Positions 52,599 to 62,055 of a DNA stretch of 64,000 nucleotides are shown piece by piece. Both the position numbers and the translations under genes were made by a program. The stretch is from Robertmurraya sp047302285 (lineage in GTDB: Bacteria; Bacillota; Bacilli; Bacillales; Cytobacillaceae), in NCBI RefSeq assembly GCF_047302285.1, contig NZ_CP154845.1, positions 1,364,001 through 1,428,000 on the forward strand. Direction: 5' to 3'. The stretch's first letter is position 1; each line of letters begins with the position of its first letter. Under the pieces are notes generated by a model. It was not told where the DNA came from, ran no database searches, and saw only the letters and a list, made by a program, of their open reading frames with translations.

Positions 52599-52721
52599 GA
52601 ATTAAAACACAGACACGGGTACAATGTTGCAAAATCCTCGGGTCTATTAGGTATGGAATTGCAAGGTGCCATGGCAATATTTACGGTGAATTTAAAAAGA
52701 ATCTTGAAATTAATGAGTTAA
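52599..52721 (+). pseudogene. C-terminal scrap of an IS1182-like transposase
   Basis: A plus-strand frame of 40 codons to a stop at 52719: ELKHRHGYNVAKSSGLLGME, then LQGAMAIFTVNLKRILKLMS. This resembles the C-terminal end of IS1182/IS5-group DDE transposases. It abuts the 5' break of the IS3 remnant, so one event may have truncated both. Confidence 0.45.
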
Positions 52722-52754
52722 AAAAGAGGGGAATTCATGAGAAAATTGATAAAA

Positions 52755-52802
52755 AAAGACGACTCTACATTCAAAAAATTAAATGAGGGGTCGTCTTTTT
52801 TT
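52755..52802 (+). terminator. Terminator-like hairpin behind the IS scrap
   Basis: AAAGACGAC and GTCGTCTTT form a 9-bp stem around a 26-base loop, followed by further T. It may be the outward terminator of the lost insertion sequence. Confidence 0.5.
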
Positions 52803-53170
52803 TAGGAGACCAACTGATTATTTAGAAATGACCTCAGTTTGTCAGTGGCCTCGTAGTTAAAACACTCTTTTTTTTTGAGTGTCTTAACCACAGGTACCAT
52901 AATAAATCAGTTCCTTTGTTATTATATCGCAGTACATTCTCCGCTAACTGATTACGGCCACCTGAATCTACCACTAATGACATGTTTTGTATCAAAGAAT
53001 GACAAGAAATTTACCACTAATCGACAGGTTATTTACCAGCCAATACTTTGGGGAAATAATGGAGGTGGTTTTGGCTCTTTTTAAAGAAAAAAACGAATCC
53101 ATATCACATATTATCTGATGTTGAATTGATAATGAATATTGATCATGTCATGATTTCCATAACATCTCTC
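52803..53170. other. Spacer with no recognised gene
   Basis: The only frame of note (52875-53084, plus) has no SD or recognisable sequence. I see no RNA or repeat here. Confidence 0.4.
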
Positions 53171-53389
53171 CTATTTTAAATAACTAATAACTATTAAAAT
53201 AAAAATCAATGTAAAGAAAATACTTCTTATTATAAGAGACCGTCTTATATATGCCTCATCTACTTTAGGTTCCTCTAAATATGCTGGCTGAAACCATAAA
53301 CGAATAGCCTTTGTAGGATTTATATACTGCCAAATAGAGATGGTATAGAATAAAATGACTATGATAAAAAATAAAATTATTTTAAACAT
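53171..53389 (-). CDS. Small two-segment membrane protein, 72 aa
   Basis: ATG at 53389 with SD AGGGGGG (a frame extension to 53404 lacks one). Two hydrophobic helices (MFKIILFFIIVILFYTISIW; SIFFTLIFILIVISYL) flank a soluble loop of about 25 residues (WFQPAYLEEPKVDEAYIRR). No family is recognised, but start signal and composition look genuine. Confidence 0.6.
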   Translation of the reverse strand: MFKIILFFIIVILFYTISIWQYINPTKAIRLWFQPAYLEEPKVDEAYIRRSLIIRSIFFTLIFILIVISYLK

Positions 53390-53648
53390 ATAATCCCCCC
53401 TCACTCCGTTACTTTAATAATACCTCCAAAACGAAACAAATTGCCTTATTTCTTCGATTTGATGGACAATCCTTGTTTCTCCGAAGCGTTTATCTTACTT
53501 CATATAGTTATTTCAATAAATTATCTTTTAAAACAGAGAAAGATTCTTCTTGTACCCTACTTTTTTCTTTAAATACATAAATTAGGGATGCTGAAAAGAC
53601 TAAATTCCCCTTTCATCTCAATTTTTAACAATTTTTTTAAAAATTTTA

Positions 53649-53676
53649 TTGACAATATATAGGACTAGTGTATAGT
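53649..53676 (+). promoter_or_regulatory. Strong promoter ahead of the broken secreted-protein gene
   Basis: TTGACA (53649-53654), 16-base spacer, TATAGT (53671-53676), giving a ~125-nt untranslated leader. Confidence 0.6.
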
Positions 53677-53809
53677 AAACGTAGCACCTGATTGAATATT
53701 CTGTCAATCTTCGTATTATTCAACATGATTGTCGGTTTAGTTTCTAGACACAGAGAGCGCCACTTTTTCAATGATCTTTAACTGTACTAGAAAAAAAGGA
53801 AGATTTATT

Positions 53810-54787
53810 ATGAAAAACCTTTTTTATTGTTTTTTGATATCTACACTTGTTATTTCAACATTAGTTTTATCAAGCGCTGCCTCCGCTTCTGGCTTTAATG
53901 ATGTATTAATTAAAAGGAAGCGAAGGAAAAGAAGGGTTTTGTAGTGAAACTTTTGAATTAAACGGAGTGCATTATTTTTATGAAGATACTGAAAAGTATA
54001 CTTTAACCATCTCAAAGTCATTAAATGGTGAAGAAATAATCGCTTATAAAGATAAGAATGGTAAAGACGATGAACTTTACATTCAATATAAACAAGGGAT
54101 TACAAATAGTGTAAATGAATCAACAGTAACTTATGAAGCAAATACGGAAATTACACTATTAGATTCAATTGATGTTGAGTACCTAGAAAACATTAAAGAA
54201 GAAGTTTTGAATAACGTTCAATTCAAGAGTTCGCCACAGTTACCGATTTAACAGAAGTCGAAGATGAAAATTTATTAAAAGCAGGTACTTCCAGTGTTAG
54301 TAAAATAAACATATCATTAGCCCAAACTTATGGTGCACAATTCACTTTTAAGTTTTTAACAAGTCTATATAAAGACGGATATAATGGATACCTGTATGAA
54401 CACGAGACTTTTGGAGCTTACCCAAAATCATCATTCTTTTTTAATGCTCTTACTGCTATCGGAATTATAGCTACTGCAGTTGGTGCACCTATATCGGGTT
54501 TACTTGGCATTGCCGCGTGGATATCGGCAGGAGCAGGAGCCTACCAATTAGTTTATCCAACTGATTTTGATCAATGGAATGCATCAGTTTATCGTCAGAA
54601 GGAAGTTAAAGTTGTTGACATCTATCCATATCGATCATTTTATGATCGCCATCTTGTTGCTGTAACTGGCGACCGAGGAAATGCAGCTTTATCGGGGGTT
54701 AAATCTACTTATAAGAATAGTGACTATGATTCAAATAGTTCTATCATAACTACTGGAATTACTAACTACATCAGGTATTATAAGTAA
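53810..54787 (+). pseudogene. Secreted protein with hydrophobic hairpin, two frameshifts
   Basis: ATG at 53810 with SD AAAGGAAGA encodes a clear signal peptide (LISTLVISTLVLSSAASASG). A one-base shift near 53909 moves the frame to KGSEGKEGFCSETFELNGVH and on to 54251; a second shift near 54215-54225 leads to FATVTDLTEVEDENLLKAGT and the C-terminus at 54787. The last part contains a long Gly/Ala hydrophobic hairpin (NALTAIGIIATAVGAPISGL, LGIAAWISAGAGAYQLV) and then a polar tail. The restored protein would be ~325 residues. A secreted toxin or bacteriocin-like protein is possible from the hairpin, but no family is recognised. Confidence 0.65.
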
Positions 54788-55137
54788 TTATACAACTTTG
54801 AATTTTTTATTATGACAATTCATAATAAGGAAATACCGGAATAAGACATTTTATCCTAAGTTTCCTATCCAATTTCGGATTAGAAAGAGTAAGTAAAGGT
54901 GGCTACTCGAATAGCAAAAGTCGTAAACTGACAGATAAACTCCCGTTCCGTGTTTGACATTTTTGTAGATTAATGTAAATACACATTTTTCTAAAGAGTT
55001 GGTTACATTTTTTTGTATAACATCTTTTTAAAATTAACTTAATAGATATACTAATACTATATTTATTGTAATTATTTAGTTTACCCACGCGGGAAAACTT
55101 TCTGTTTATCAAACACACTTTATTTATTCAAGTGATT
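54788..55137. other. Spacer with no recognised gene
   Basis: AT-rich, with no convincing ORF or RNA. A short self-complementary stretch (ACTAC TTTTTTGTAGT) lies at the right side, at about 55142-55157. Confidence 0.35.
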
Positions 55138-55342
55138 AAAACTACTTTTTTGTAGTTCATCATGATCATTTGGATAGAAGTGTGTTTTTTTCTGTGAAAA
55201 TAAAAATCCCTCGAGTCTCCTGCATGCTATTGAACGAGGTGGTATCAGAAAAACATTTCTTAAATTTTTTCCATGATTTGATTACTACTAGTGAATTTTT
55301 CTCCTTTGCGATTTCCTTGATTAATTTCTTTGGTAATTTCAT
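55138..55342 (-). pseudogene. Possible IS256-family (mutator) transposase N-terminal remnant
   Basis: On the minus strand an ATG at 55342 follows a strong SD (AAGGAGG) and starts MKLPKKLIKEIAKEKN, similar to the usual opening of IS256-group transposases. Similarity then passes between frames (TSSNQIMEKI, then SDTTSFNSMQE) before fading. Only ~65 codons remain. This rests on a short motif and is uncertain. Confidence 0.35.
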
Positions 55343-55522
55343 GTCGAAAAATCCTCCTTAGCAAAAATTATTTATCCTAATTCTTGCCAAGGTGACCCCT
55401 ATTTTTGCAAGAAACTAGGGAAATACTTGGAATAAATTCACGTTTAAAATAAAAAAGGAATTGTCTGTCTCCTCTTGCTTTCTTTTCTGTTGATGTACCT
55501 ACATAAATTTTGAAGCTTTGTG

Positions 55523-55723
55523 TTAAGCGGAGATTTTCCGGTTAAATGATGAATGGAGCTCTTTTCATGGAAAATAAGCGGATTTTTTCCGCTTATCCAC
55601 TGCAAAATTGTCATTTTAAACGATTTTCAAGCCAATAAGCGGAAATTTTCCGCTTAAATAAGCTATTTTTTATGGAATTAACAAAATAACCGGAAATTTT
55701 CCGTCTATTTTCCCGCTCGGCCC
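55523..55723. repeat. Dispersed four-palindrome repeat, copy 2
   Basis: Palindromes TTAAGCGGAGATTTTCCGGT (55523), ATAAGCGGATTTTTTCCGCT (55574), ATAAGCGGAAATTTTCCGCT (55634) and ATAACCGGAAATTTTCCG (55686), in the same order and spacing as the copy at 31359. Linker stretches such as CAAAAT...ATTTT also correspond. Confidence 0.7.
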
Positions 55724-55763
55724 CCTGCACGTGCACCAGCACCTATTCCCGCTCATCGGGATC

Positions 55764-56690
55764 CTAACTCCGAACAATTTTTAGAGCTTTCCCCGTGTTG
55801 GCAAAATGCAATTTCACGAACTTTGGTAACACACTTTCTCCCTTTTCCTTAATCAACCTAGCAGCGGCCTTGTCAACGGCAGGACCTGCTCCTTTCGGAA
55901 TCGTGAACCCAGCCTCCTTGGATAAGTTCTCGAAGTGTTTAACAAAGGCATAGCGGGCAATAATCGAAGCGGCCGCGACAGCAAGGTGAACTCCTTCAGC
56001 CTTGGTACTAAAGTAAACATCCTCTTTATGGACGACAGACTGTCCTTTTAAGTAATTATAATAGACTTCCTTTTTAGCAAATTCATCAATCAGTATAGCA
56101 TCTGGTTTTTCTGGGGCTATTTTTTCTAGGACATGGCCGATTGCTTGATTATGTAATAAGGCTTTAATTTTCCCTTGTGACATTCCTTTTTGCTGTAATT
56201 GATTGTACTTTTCGTTGTGCAATGTTAAGAGACTGAAAGGGATAATTTCTTTAATTTGCTTCGCAATTTCTGAAATCGCATCATCCTTCAGATTTTTTGA
56301 GTCTTTTACCCCTAATTCCTTTAATAACGGAATTTGTTCTTTTTGAACATAAGCCGCAACAACGGTGATCGGTCCAAAATAATCTCCTGTACCAACCTCA
56401 TCAGAGCCGACAACTGATAGGTTTGCAAAATTGGCTGGAAGGGTTCCGCTCGAAGTTTTTGGTTTCGCGACCGCGCTATTTGCAACTGTTTCTCCCCATT
56501 TGTTCGCTTCACTTTGACAGCCACCACCTTGAAAAAGAACTTTCCCGGATTTATAGGGAGTAATCGTACATTGAGGAGTTTTGGCACAAAAAATACTCCC
56601 CGGCGGGTTCGAATTAGTTAATTGAGCCTCATAGTGCTTCTTCATCGCATCAATTTCACTTAAGGTTAGCTTTAAAACAACCTGACTCAT
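55764..56690 (-). CDS. rnhC: Ribonuclease HIII
   Basis: A 308-residue enzyme that cuts RNA in RNA/DNA hybrids. The N-terminal TBP-like substrate-binding domain (~90 residues, ending GKVLFQGGGCQSEANKWG) is characteristic of HIII as opposed to HII. The catalytic domain begins VGSDEVGTGDYFGPITVVAA (Asp-Glu pair), followed by LGVKDSKNL and ILIDEFAKKEVYYNYL. ATG at 56690. It lies divergently from zapA, as in B. subtilis. Confidence 0.95.
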   Translation of the reverse strand: MSQVVLKLTLSEIDAMKKHYEAQLTNSNPPGSIFCAKTPQCTITPYKSGKVLFQGGGCQSEANKWGETVANSAVAKPKTSSGTLPANFANLSVVGSDEVGTGDYFGPITVVAAYVQKEQIPLLKELGVKDSKNLKDDAISEIAKQIKEIIPFSLLTLHNEKYNQLQQKGMSQGKIKALLHNQAIGHVLEKIAPEKPDAILIDEFAKKEVYYNYLKGQSVVHKEDVYFSTKAEGVHLAVAAASIIARYAFVKHFENLSKEAGFTIPKGAGPAVDKAAARLIKEKGESVLPKFVKLHFANTGKALKIVRS

Positions 56691-56865
56691 ATGATTTTCT
56701 CCAATCTTTTTATATATTTCTTCTATATCATCTCTTAATCTAAAATTTCTACCCCTGTCATCGAAACCTCCAAAATACGCTATGTTTAGACATACTTAGA
56801 CTTTTCACTATAATAGGTTCATGTTATCATAGTGATTAGGATTCTATGAATAGGGGGCATCTCGC

Positions 56866-57126
56866 TTGTCAGAAGGACAGAAAACGCGTACAACTGTTGA
56901 CATTTATGGTCAACATTATGTTATTATCGGCACTGAAGATTCTAGTCATGTAAAACTTATCGCTTCAATGGTTGATGAGAAAATGCGTGAAATTAGCTCC
57001 AAGAATCCTTCACTCAATACGAGCAAGCTTGCAGTCTTAACAGCGGTCAATGCTGTTAATGATTATTTAAAAATGAAAGAACAGCTTGAACGATTAGAAG
57101 GTGAATTAAAAAGAGTAAAGGATTGA
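56866..57126 (+). CDS. zapA: Cell division protein ZapA
   Basis: An 86-residue FtsZ-ring bundling protein. TTG start with SD AGGGGG. The N-terminal head (TTVDIYGQHYVIIGTEDSSH) and the C-terminal coiled coil (VNDYLKMKEQLERLEGELKR) are typical of ZapA. yshB begins 7 bp downstream. Confidence 0.93.
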   Translation: MSEGQKTRTTVDIYGQHYVIIGTEDSSHVKLIASMVDEKMREISSKNPSLNTSKLAVLTAVNAVNDYLKMKEQLERLEGELKRVKD

Positions 57127-57133
57127 AGAAAAT

Positions 57134-57676
57134 ATGCTAGATCTTGCAATTTTTATTATATTATTATTTGGTTTTTTAGTAGGTTTAAAAAGAGGGTTTA
57201 TTCTTCAACTTATCCACTTAGTTGGATTTATCGTCGCCTTTGTCGTTGCTCATATGTATTATGATCAGTTAGCCCCTAAGCTTACTCTTTGGATCCCTTA
57301 TCCAAACTTTGGAAGTGACTCAGCATTTCAATTGTTACTAGACAACGGGAATCTAGAAGTTGCATACTATCGTGCCATCTCGTTTGTCGGGATTTTTTTT
57401 GCGGTCAAAATTGCCATGCAAATCATTGGAAGTATGTTAGATTTTGTTGCTAACCTCCCAATTTTAAAAATACTCAACGTTTGGGCTGGTGGGATACTAG
57501 GCTTTGTAGAAGTATATCTTGTGCTTTTCATCGTTCTATTTATATCAGCACTCTTACCGATTGAAGTGGTGCAAAATGCACTTGGTAACTCGGGACTCGC
57601 TAATATGATTGTAGAGCACACTCCTTATTTTTCTAACCAAATAAAAGAAATATGGATTGATTATATCGCATCTTAA
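57134..57676 (+). CDS. yshB: CvpA-family membrane protein YshB
   Basis: A 180-residue protein with four membrane segments (LAIFIILLFGFLVGLKRGFI; LIHLVGFIVAFVVAHMYY; AISFVGIFFAVKIAMQIIGS; WAGGILGFVEVYLVLFIVLF). The GLKRGFI and GGILGF motifs are those of the CvpA/colicin V production family. ATG preceded by weak GAAGAAA; coupled to zapA. The function in Bacillus is unclear. Terminator follows at once. Confidence 0.88.
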   Translation: MLDLAIFIILLFGFLVGLKRGFILQLIHLVGFIVAFVVAHMYYDQLAPKLTLWIPYPNFGSDSAFQLLLDNGNLEVAYYRAISFVGIFFAVKIAMQIIGSMLDFVANLPILKILNVWAGGILGFVEVYLVLFIVLFISALLPIEVVQNALGNSGLANMIVEHTPYFSNQIKEIWIDYIAS

Positions 57677-57706
57677 AACTTCTCTGTTTTAGAGAAGTTT
57701 TTTTAG
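57676..57706 (+). terminator. Intrinsic terminator after yshB
   Basis: AACTTCTCT, loop GTTT, AGAGAAGTT, then a run of T; overlaps the end of yshB. Confidence 0.88.
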
Positions 57707-57825
57707 GTCAGGGATATCGTTTGAAAAATGTTTCCACAAGTAAAATAAGGTAACAATAATTGTATCGGATTTAAAAGTAGTTGTAAAATAAACACCAAAT
57801 TTTCAATTGTTTAAGAGGTGTAAAG

Positions 57826-59541
57826 ATGACGGTTAATAAAAAGGATGTCATTCGTTTACTTGAAACGATTGCCGTTTATATGGAGTTAAAGGGAGAGAAC
57901 CCTTTTAAAGTATCTGCTTTTCGAAAGGCAGCTGCAGCACTTGAGGCAGATGAACAAGCGATTGATGAAATAGCTGATTTTACGAAGCTTCAAGGAATTG
58001 GCAAGGGTACAGCTTCTGTAATTGATGAATACATACAAACAGGTCAATCAGTCGTGCTCAAAGAGCTGCAAGAAGAAGTACCTAAGGGACTCGTTCTGTT
58101 GCTGCAGCTTCCTGGTTTAGGTGGAAAAAAGATTGCCAAGCTACATAAAGAGCTGGGGATAGAGAATGTAGCTGATTTGAAGAAGGCGTGCCTTGAACAA
58201 AAAGTAAGGGGTCTTGCTGGTTTTGGGCAAAAGACAGAAGAGAAAATTTTGGCGGCTATAGCAACAGTGGGGAATCAACCAGATCGCCTTCCACTTGCTT
58301 ACATGCTACCGATTGCACAGCATCTTGAAGAAGAACTGGCACAAATGAATGACGTTGATCGATTTTCAAGGGCAGGTAGTATTCGCAGAGTTAGAGAAAC
58401 AGTTAAAGATTTAGATTTCATTATCTCAACTGCTCAACCTTCCTCCGTAAAGGAGCAACTACTAAAGCTAGATAAAATAAAGGAAATCGTTGCTGCTGGG
58501 GATACAAAAGTATCCGTCGTTCTTGATTATAGTTATGACGTCTCTGTTGATTTCCGTTTAGTGAAACCGGAAGAGTTTGCGACTACGCTCCATCATTTTA
58601 CTGGATCGAAGGATCATAATGTGCGAATGAGACAACTAGCGAAAGAGCGTGGAGAAAAAATTAGTGAGTACGGTGTTGAAGTGGTCGAGACAGGTGAAAT
58701 ATTGACTTTTGAGTCTGAGGCCGATTTTTATCAACATTTTAATCTCCCACTCATTCCCCCAGAAATGAGAGAAGATGGGAAGGAAGTCGAGAAATATTCG
58801 GATGAGCTTGAGATCATCTCGATCGAGAATATCAATGGCGATTTACATATGCACTCGACTTGGAGTGATGGGGCTCATACGATAGAGCAGATGGTCAATG
58901 AGTGTCGTAACCTCGGGTATAAGTATATGGCGATTACAGATCACTCGAAATTTTTAAAAGTAGCCAATGGATTAGATGAAGAGAGGCTCAGACGTCAAAG
59001 GGAAGAAATAGCGAAACTGAATAAAAAATATGATGACATCACCATTTTAGCAGGGGTAGAAATGGACATTCTCCCTGATGGAACACTCGATTTTGAAGAT
59101 GACGTTCTAAAAGAGATGGACCTTGTGATCGCATCGATCCATTCAGGCTTTTCCCAGTCAAAAGAGCAAATTATGAAGCGATTGACGAATGCTTTAAAGA
59201 ATCAACATGTCGATATTATTGCCCACCCCACAGGGAGAAAAATCGGAATAAGGGAAGGCTATTCAGTAGATATCGATATGTTGATAGAGGTCGCGAAAGA
59301 AACGAATACAGCATTGGAGCTTAATGCCAATCCGAACCGCCTTGATTTAAATGCTGAACATATAAGGAAAGTACAAGAAGCTGGTGTCAAAGTGGTCATT
59401 AATACAGATGCCCATAGGATGGAAACGTTAGAATATATGAATATTGGAGTTTCAACGGCAAAAAAAGGCTGGATTAAACGAAGCAATGTATTGAATGCTT
59501 CAAACTTAGAAGAATTGCAACAATTTTTACAGAATAGGTAA
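57826..59541 (+). CDS. polX: DNA polymerase X with PHP nuclease domain
   Basis: A 571-residue family X repair polymerase. N-terminal 8-kDa/HhH part (LETIAVYMELKGENPFKVSA, LQGIGKGTASVIDEYI), palm with SIRRVRETVKDLDFIISTA and the catalytic Asp in SYDVSVDFRLV, then the C-terminal PHP domain (NGDLHMHSTWSDGAH, ITDHSKF, GVEMDIL, NADAH-like INTDAHRMETL) with 3'-5' exonuclease/AP-related activity in Bacillus. SD AGAGGTG. It fills short gaps in base excision repair and sits ahead of mutS2. Confidence 0.95.
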   Translation: MTVNKKDVIRLLETIAVYMELKGENPFKVSAFRKAAAALEADEQAIDEIADFTKLQGIGKGTASVIDEYIQTGQSVVLKELQEEVPKGLVLLLQLPGLGGKKIAKLHKELGIENVADLKKACLEQKVRGLAGFGQKTEEKILAAIATVGNQPDRLPLAYMLPIAQHLEEELAQMNDVDRFSRAGSIRRVRETVKDLDFIISTAQPSSVKEQLLKLDKIKEIVAAGDTKVSVVLDYSYDVSVDFRLVKPEEFATTLHHFTGSKDHNVRMRQLAKERGEKISEYGVEVVETGEILTFESEADFYQHFNLPLIPPEMREDGKEVEKYSDELEIISIENINGDLHMHSTWSDGAHTIEQMVNECRNLGYKYMAITDHSKFLKVANGLDEERLRRQREEIAKLNKKYDDITILAGVEMDILPDGTLDFEDDVLKEMDLVIASIHSGFSQSKEQIMKRLTNALKNQHVDIIAHPTGRKIGIREGYSVDIDMLIEVAKETNTALELNANPNRLDLNAEHIRKVQEAGVKVVINTDAHRMETLEYMNIGVSTAKKGWIKRSNVLNASNLEELQQFLQNR

Positions 59542-59552
59542 CATTACTAGCC

Positions 59553-59590
59553 ATACTCGACTTCGATTACGTAAAATGGAAGTCGAGTAT
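59553..59590 (+). promoter_or_regulatory. Perfect inverted repeat between polX and mutS2
   Basis: ATACTCGACTTC and GAAGTCGAGTAT are exact 12-base complements separated by 14 bases, with no T tract behind. It ends 48 bases before the mutS2 start. It could be an operator or an mRNA-stabilising hairpin. Confidence 0.55.
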
Positions 59591-59638
59591 AGAAAAATAA
59601 GTAAACAGCATTGTTTAAGAAAAGGGGGATTTTTCTCC

Positions 59639-61996
59639 ATGCAACAGCGCGTTTTAAAGGTTTTAGAATTTCATAAAGTCAAAGAGCAGGTGTTAGAGCT
59701 TGCGTCTTCTTCATTAGGAAGACAATTAGTGAAAGAGCTTATGCCCTCTACAAACTTTGAAGAAGTAGTTATAAGGCAAGAAGAAACGGATGAAGCAACC
59801 AGTATTCTACGCTTAAAGGGGAATGTGCCTTTAGGTGGAATTTATGATATTAAGCCTCATATAAAGAGAGCGGATATCGGTGGAATGCTTAGTCCGCAAG
59901 AATTGATGCAAATTTCAAGTACAATTCATGCAAGTCGGATGATCAAGAAATTTATAAATGATTTAATAGAGGAGGAGCTTGTACTTCCTCATCTTCAAGA
60001 GTTAACGCAGGAAATTGTCGTATTATCTGACTTAGAAGAAGCGATTCGAATGGCAGTTGATGACAACGGTGCCATTCTGGATAGTGCTAGTGAACTATTA
60101 CGGTCTTTAAGAAATCAATTAAGAACGAAGGAAAGCCGGGTAAGAGAAAGATTAGAAAGTATGATTCGTTCCTCGAATGCACAAAAAATGCTTTCTGATG
60201 CGATCGTCACCATTCGTAATGACCGTTTTGTCATTCCGGTTAAACAGGAGTATCGAGGACATTATGGCGGTATCATTCATGATCAAAGTTCCTCTGGTCA
60301 AACCTTATTCATTGAACCACAGTCTATCGTTCAATTAAACAACGAGCTTCAAGAGATTAGGGTGAAGGAACAGCAAGAAATTGAACGGATTTTAATTGAA
60401 TTATCAAGTCGAGTTGCGGAATTTAGTGTGGAGTTAAAAGCAATAGTTGACGTCCTTGCTCAAGTCGATTTCATGTTTGCGAAGGCTCGTTATGGAAGCA
60501 AAATAAAAGCTTCTAAACCGAAGATGAATAATGAGGGGCGAATTAATCTTTTCAAAGCAAGACATCCGTTAATTCCAAGCGATCAAGTAGTAGCGAATGA
60601 TATTTATCTTGGGAAGGATTTTACGACGATAGTCATCACAGGACCGAATACAGGTGGGAAAACGGTGACGTTAAAAACAGTAGGGCTTTGTACTTTAATG
60701 GCTCAGGCTGGTTTACAAATTCCTGCTTTAGATGGTTCAGAAATGGCTGTCTTTGGCTCTGTGTTCGCAGATATTGGAGATGAACAGTCGATTGAGCAAA
60801 GTTTAAGTACATTCTCCTCTCATATGGTCAATATCGTGGACATTCTCAATGAAGTCGATTTTCAAAGCTTAGTATTATTTGATGAACTTGGGGCAGGGAC
60901 AGACCCACAAGAAGGGGCTGCACTTGCGATTTCAATTCTAGATGAGGTTTACAAAAGCGGTGCTAGAGTGATTGCAACAACCCATTATCCTGAACTTAAG
61001 GCATATGGCTATAATCGGGAAGGGGTCACAAATGCAAGTGTTGAGTTTGATATTGAAACCCTTAGTCCAACTTATAAGCTTTTAATCGGAGTACCAGGAC
61101 GAAGTAATGCCTTTGAAATTTCCAAACGTCTTGGATTAAAAGAAACGGTGATCAATACAGCTAAAACGTATATTAGTGCTGATTCAAATCAAGTGGAAGG
61201 CATGATTGCTGCTTTAGAGGAAAATCGAAGACAAGCTGAAACGGAATTAGAAGAGGCCCATAGCTTATTGAGGGATGCAGAGAAAATGCATAAAGACCTT
61301 CAAAAGCAAATGGCGGAATATTATGATCAGAAAGAATCTCTTGAGGAAAAAGCGAAGGAAAAGGCTCAGCAAATTCTTGAAAAAGCGAAAGCGGAAGCAG
61401 AAGACGTCATTCGTTCCTTGCGAAAAATGCAAATGGAAAAGCAAGCAGAAGTGAAGGAACATGAGTTAATAGAAGCGAAAAAACGCTTAGAAGAAGCTAC
61501 GCCAAAGACGAGCAAGTCGAAAAAGGCAACTGCACATAAGAGCGATGCGCACAACTTTAAACCTGGTGATGAAGTCAAAGTATTGAGCTTTGGTCAAAGT
61601 GGACATCTGATCGAAAAAGTATCAGAGAAAGAATGGCAGGTTCAAATCGGAATTCTAAAAATGAAGGTCAATGAGTCGGATCTGCAGTTTATTAAGAGTG
61701 AAAAAATTGTACATACGAAACCGATGGCAACGATCAAGGGCAAGGATTTCCATGTTGGGTTAGAATTAGACTTAAGAGGGGAACGGTTTGAAGATGCCCT
61801 TGTCCGGGTAGAAAAATATATTGACGATGCCCTTTTAGCTGGTTATCCTCGTGTTTCCATTATTCATGGAAAAGGAACGGGTGCATTAAGACAAGGTGTA
61901 CAAGAATACTTACGAAATCATCGTTCTGTGAAGAAAATTCGTTTTGGGGATGCAGGAGAAGGTGGAACAGGCGTTACAGTGGTAGAATTTAAATAA
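59639..61996 (+). CDS. mutS2: Endonuclease MutS2
   Basis: A 785-residue MutS paralogue. ATG at 59639 is used because AAAGGGGGA lies upstream and MQQRVLKVLEFHKVKEQ is the usual start; the frame is open 21 codons further left. Clamp/lever helices, then ATPase Walker A TGPNTGGKTVTLK, Walker B LVLFDELGAGTDPQEG, a long coiled coil (about residues 510-630) and the C-terminal Smr nuclease domain (DLRGERFEDALVRVEKY, SIIHGKGTGALRQGV). Linked to ribosome rescue and to suppression of recombination in Bacillus-group bacteria. Not part of mismatch repair. Confidence 0.95.
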   Translation: MQQRVLKVLEFHKVKEQVLELASSSLGRQLVKELMPSTNFEEVVIRQEETDEATSILRLKGNVPLGGIYDIKPHIKRADIGGMLSPQELMQISSTIHASRMIKKFINDLIEEELVLPHLQELTQEIVVLSDLEEAIRMAVDDNGAILDSASELLRSLRNQLRTKESRVRERLESMIRSSNAQKMLSDAIVTIRNDRFVIPVKQEYRGHYGGIIHDQSSSGQTLFIEPQSIVQLNNELQEIRVKEQQEIERILIELSSRVAEFSVELKAIVDVLAQVDFMFAKARYGSKIKASKPKMNNEGRINLFKARHPLIPSDQVVANDIYLGKDFTTIVITGPNTGGKTVTLKTVGLCTLMAQAGLQIPALDGSEMAVFGSVFADIGDEQSIEQSLSTFSSHMVNIVDILNEVDFQSLVLFDELGAGTDPQEGAALAISILDEVYKSGARVIATTHYPELKAYGYNREGVTNASVEFDIETLSPTYKLLIGVPGRSNAFEISKRLGLKETVINTAKTYISADSNQVEGMIAALEENRRQAETELEEAHSLLRDAEKMHKDLQKQMAEYYDQKESLEEKAKEKAQQILEKAKAEAEDVIRSLRKMQMEKQAEVKEHELIEAKKRLEEATPKTSKSKKATAHKSDAHNFKPGDEVKVLSFGQSGHLIEKVSEKEWQVQIGILKMKVNESDLQFIKSEKIVHTKPMATIKGKDFHVGLELDLRGERFEDALVRVEKYIDDALLAGYPRVSIIHGKGTGALRQGVQEYLRNHRSVKKIRFGDAGEGGTGVTVVEFK

Positions 61997-62055
61997 GGAA
62001 ATATCTCTTTTCATCAACAGAAAAGAGGAGCTTAGAATTATGGGGTGAGTTCAAG

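Noticed and set aside
52217..52672. Programmed frameshift in the IS3 remnant
   Set aside because: The shift lies within orfB and not at the orfA/orfB boundary, and a later nonsense codon and missing orfA show decay.
52875..53084. 69-codon plus-strand frame in the spacer after the IS remnants
   Set aside because: No SD, no family resemblance, and codon use looks random.
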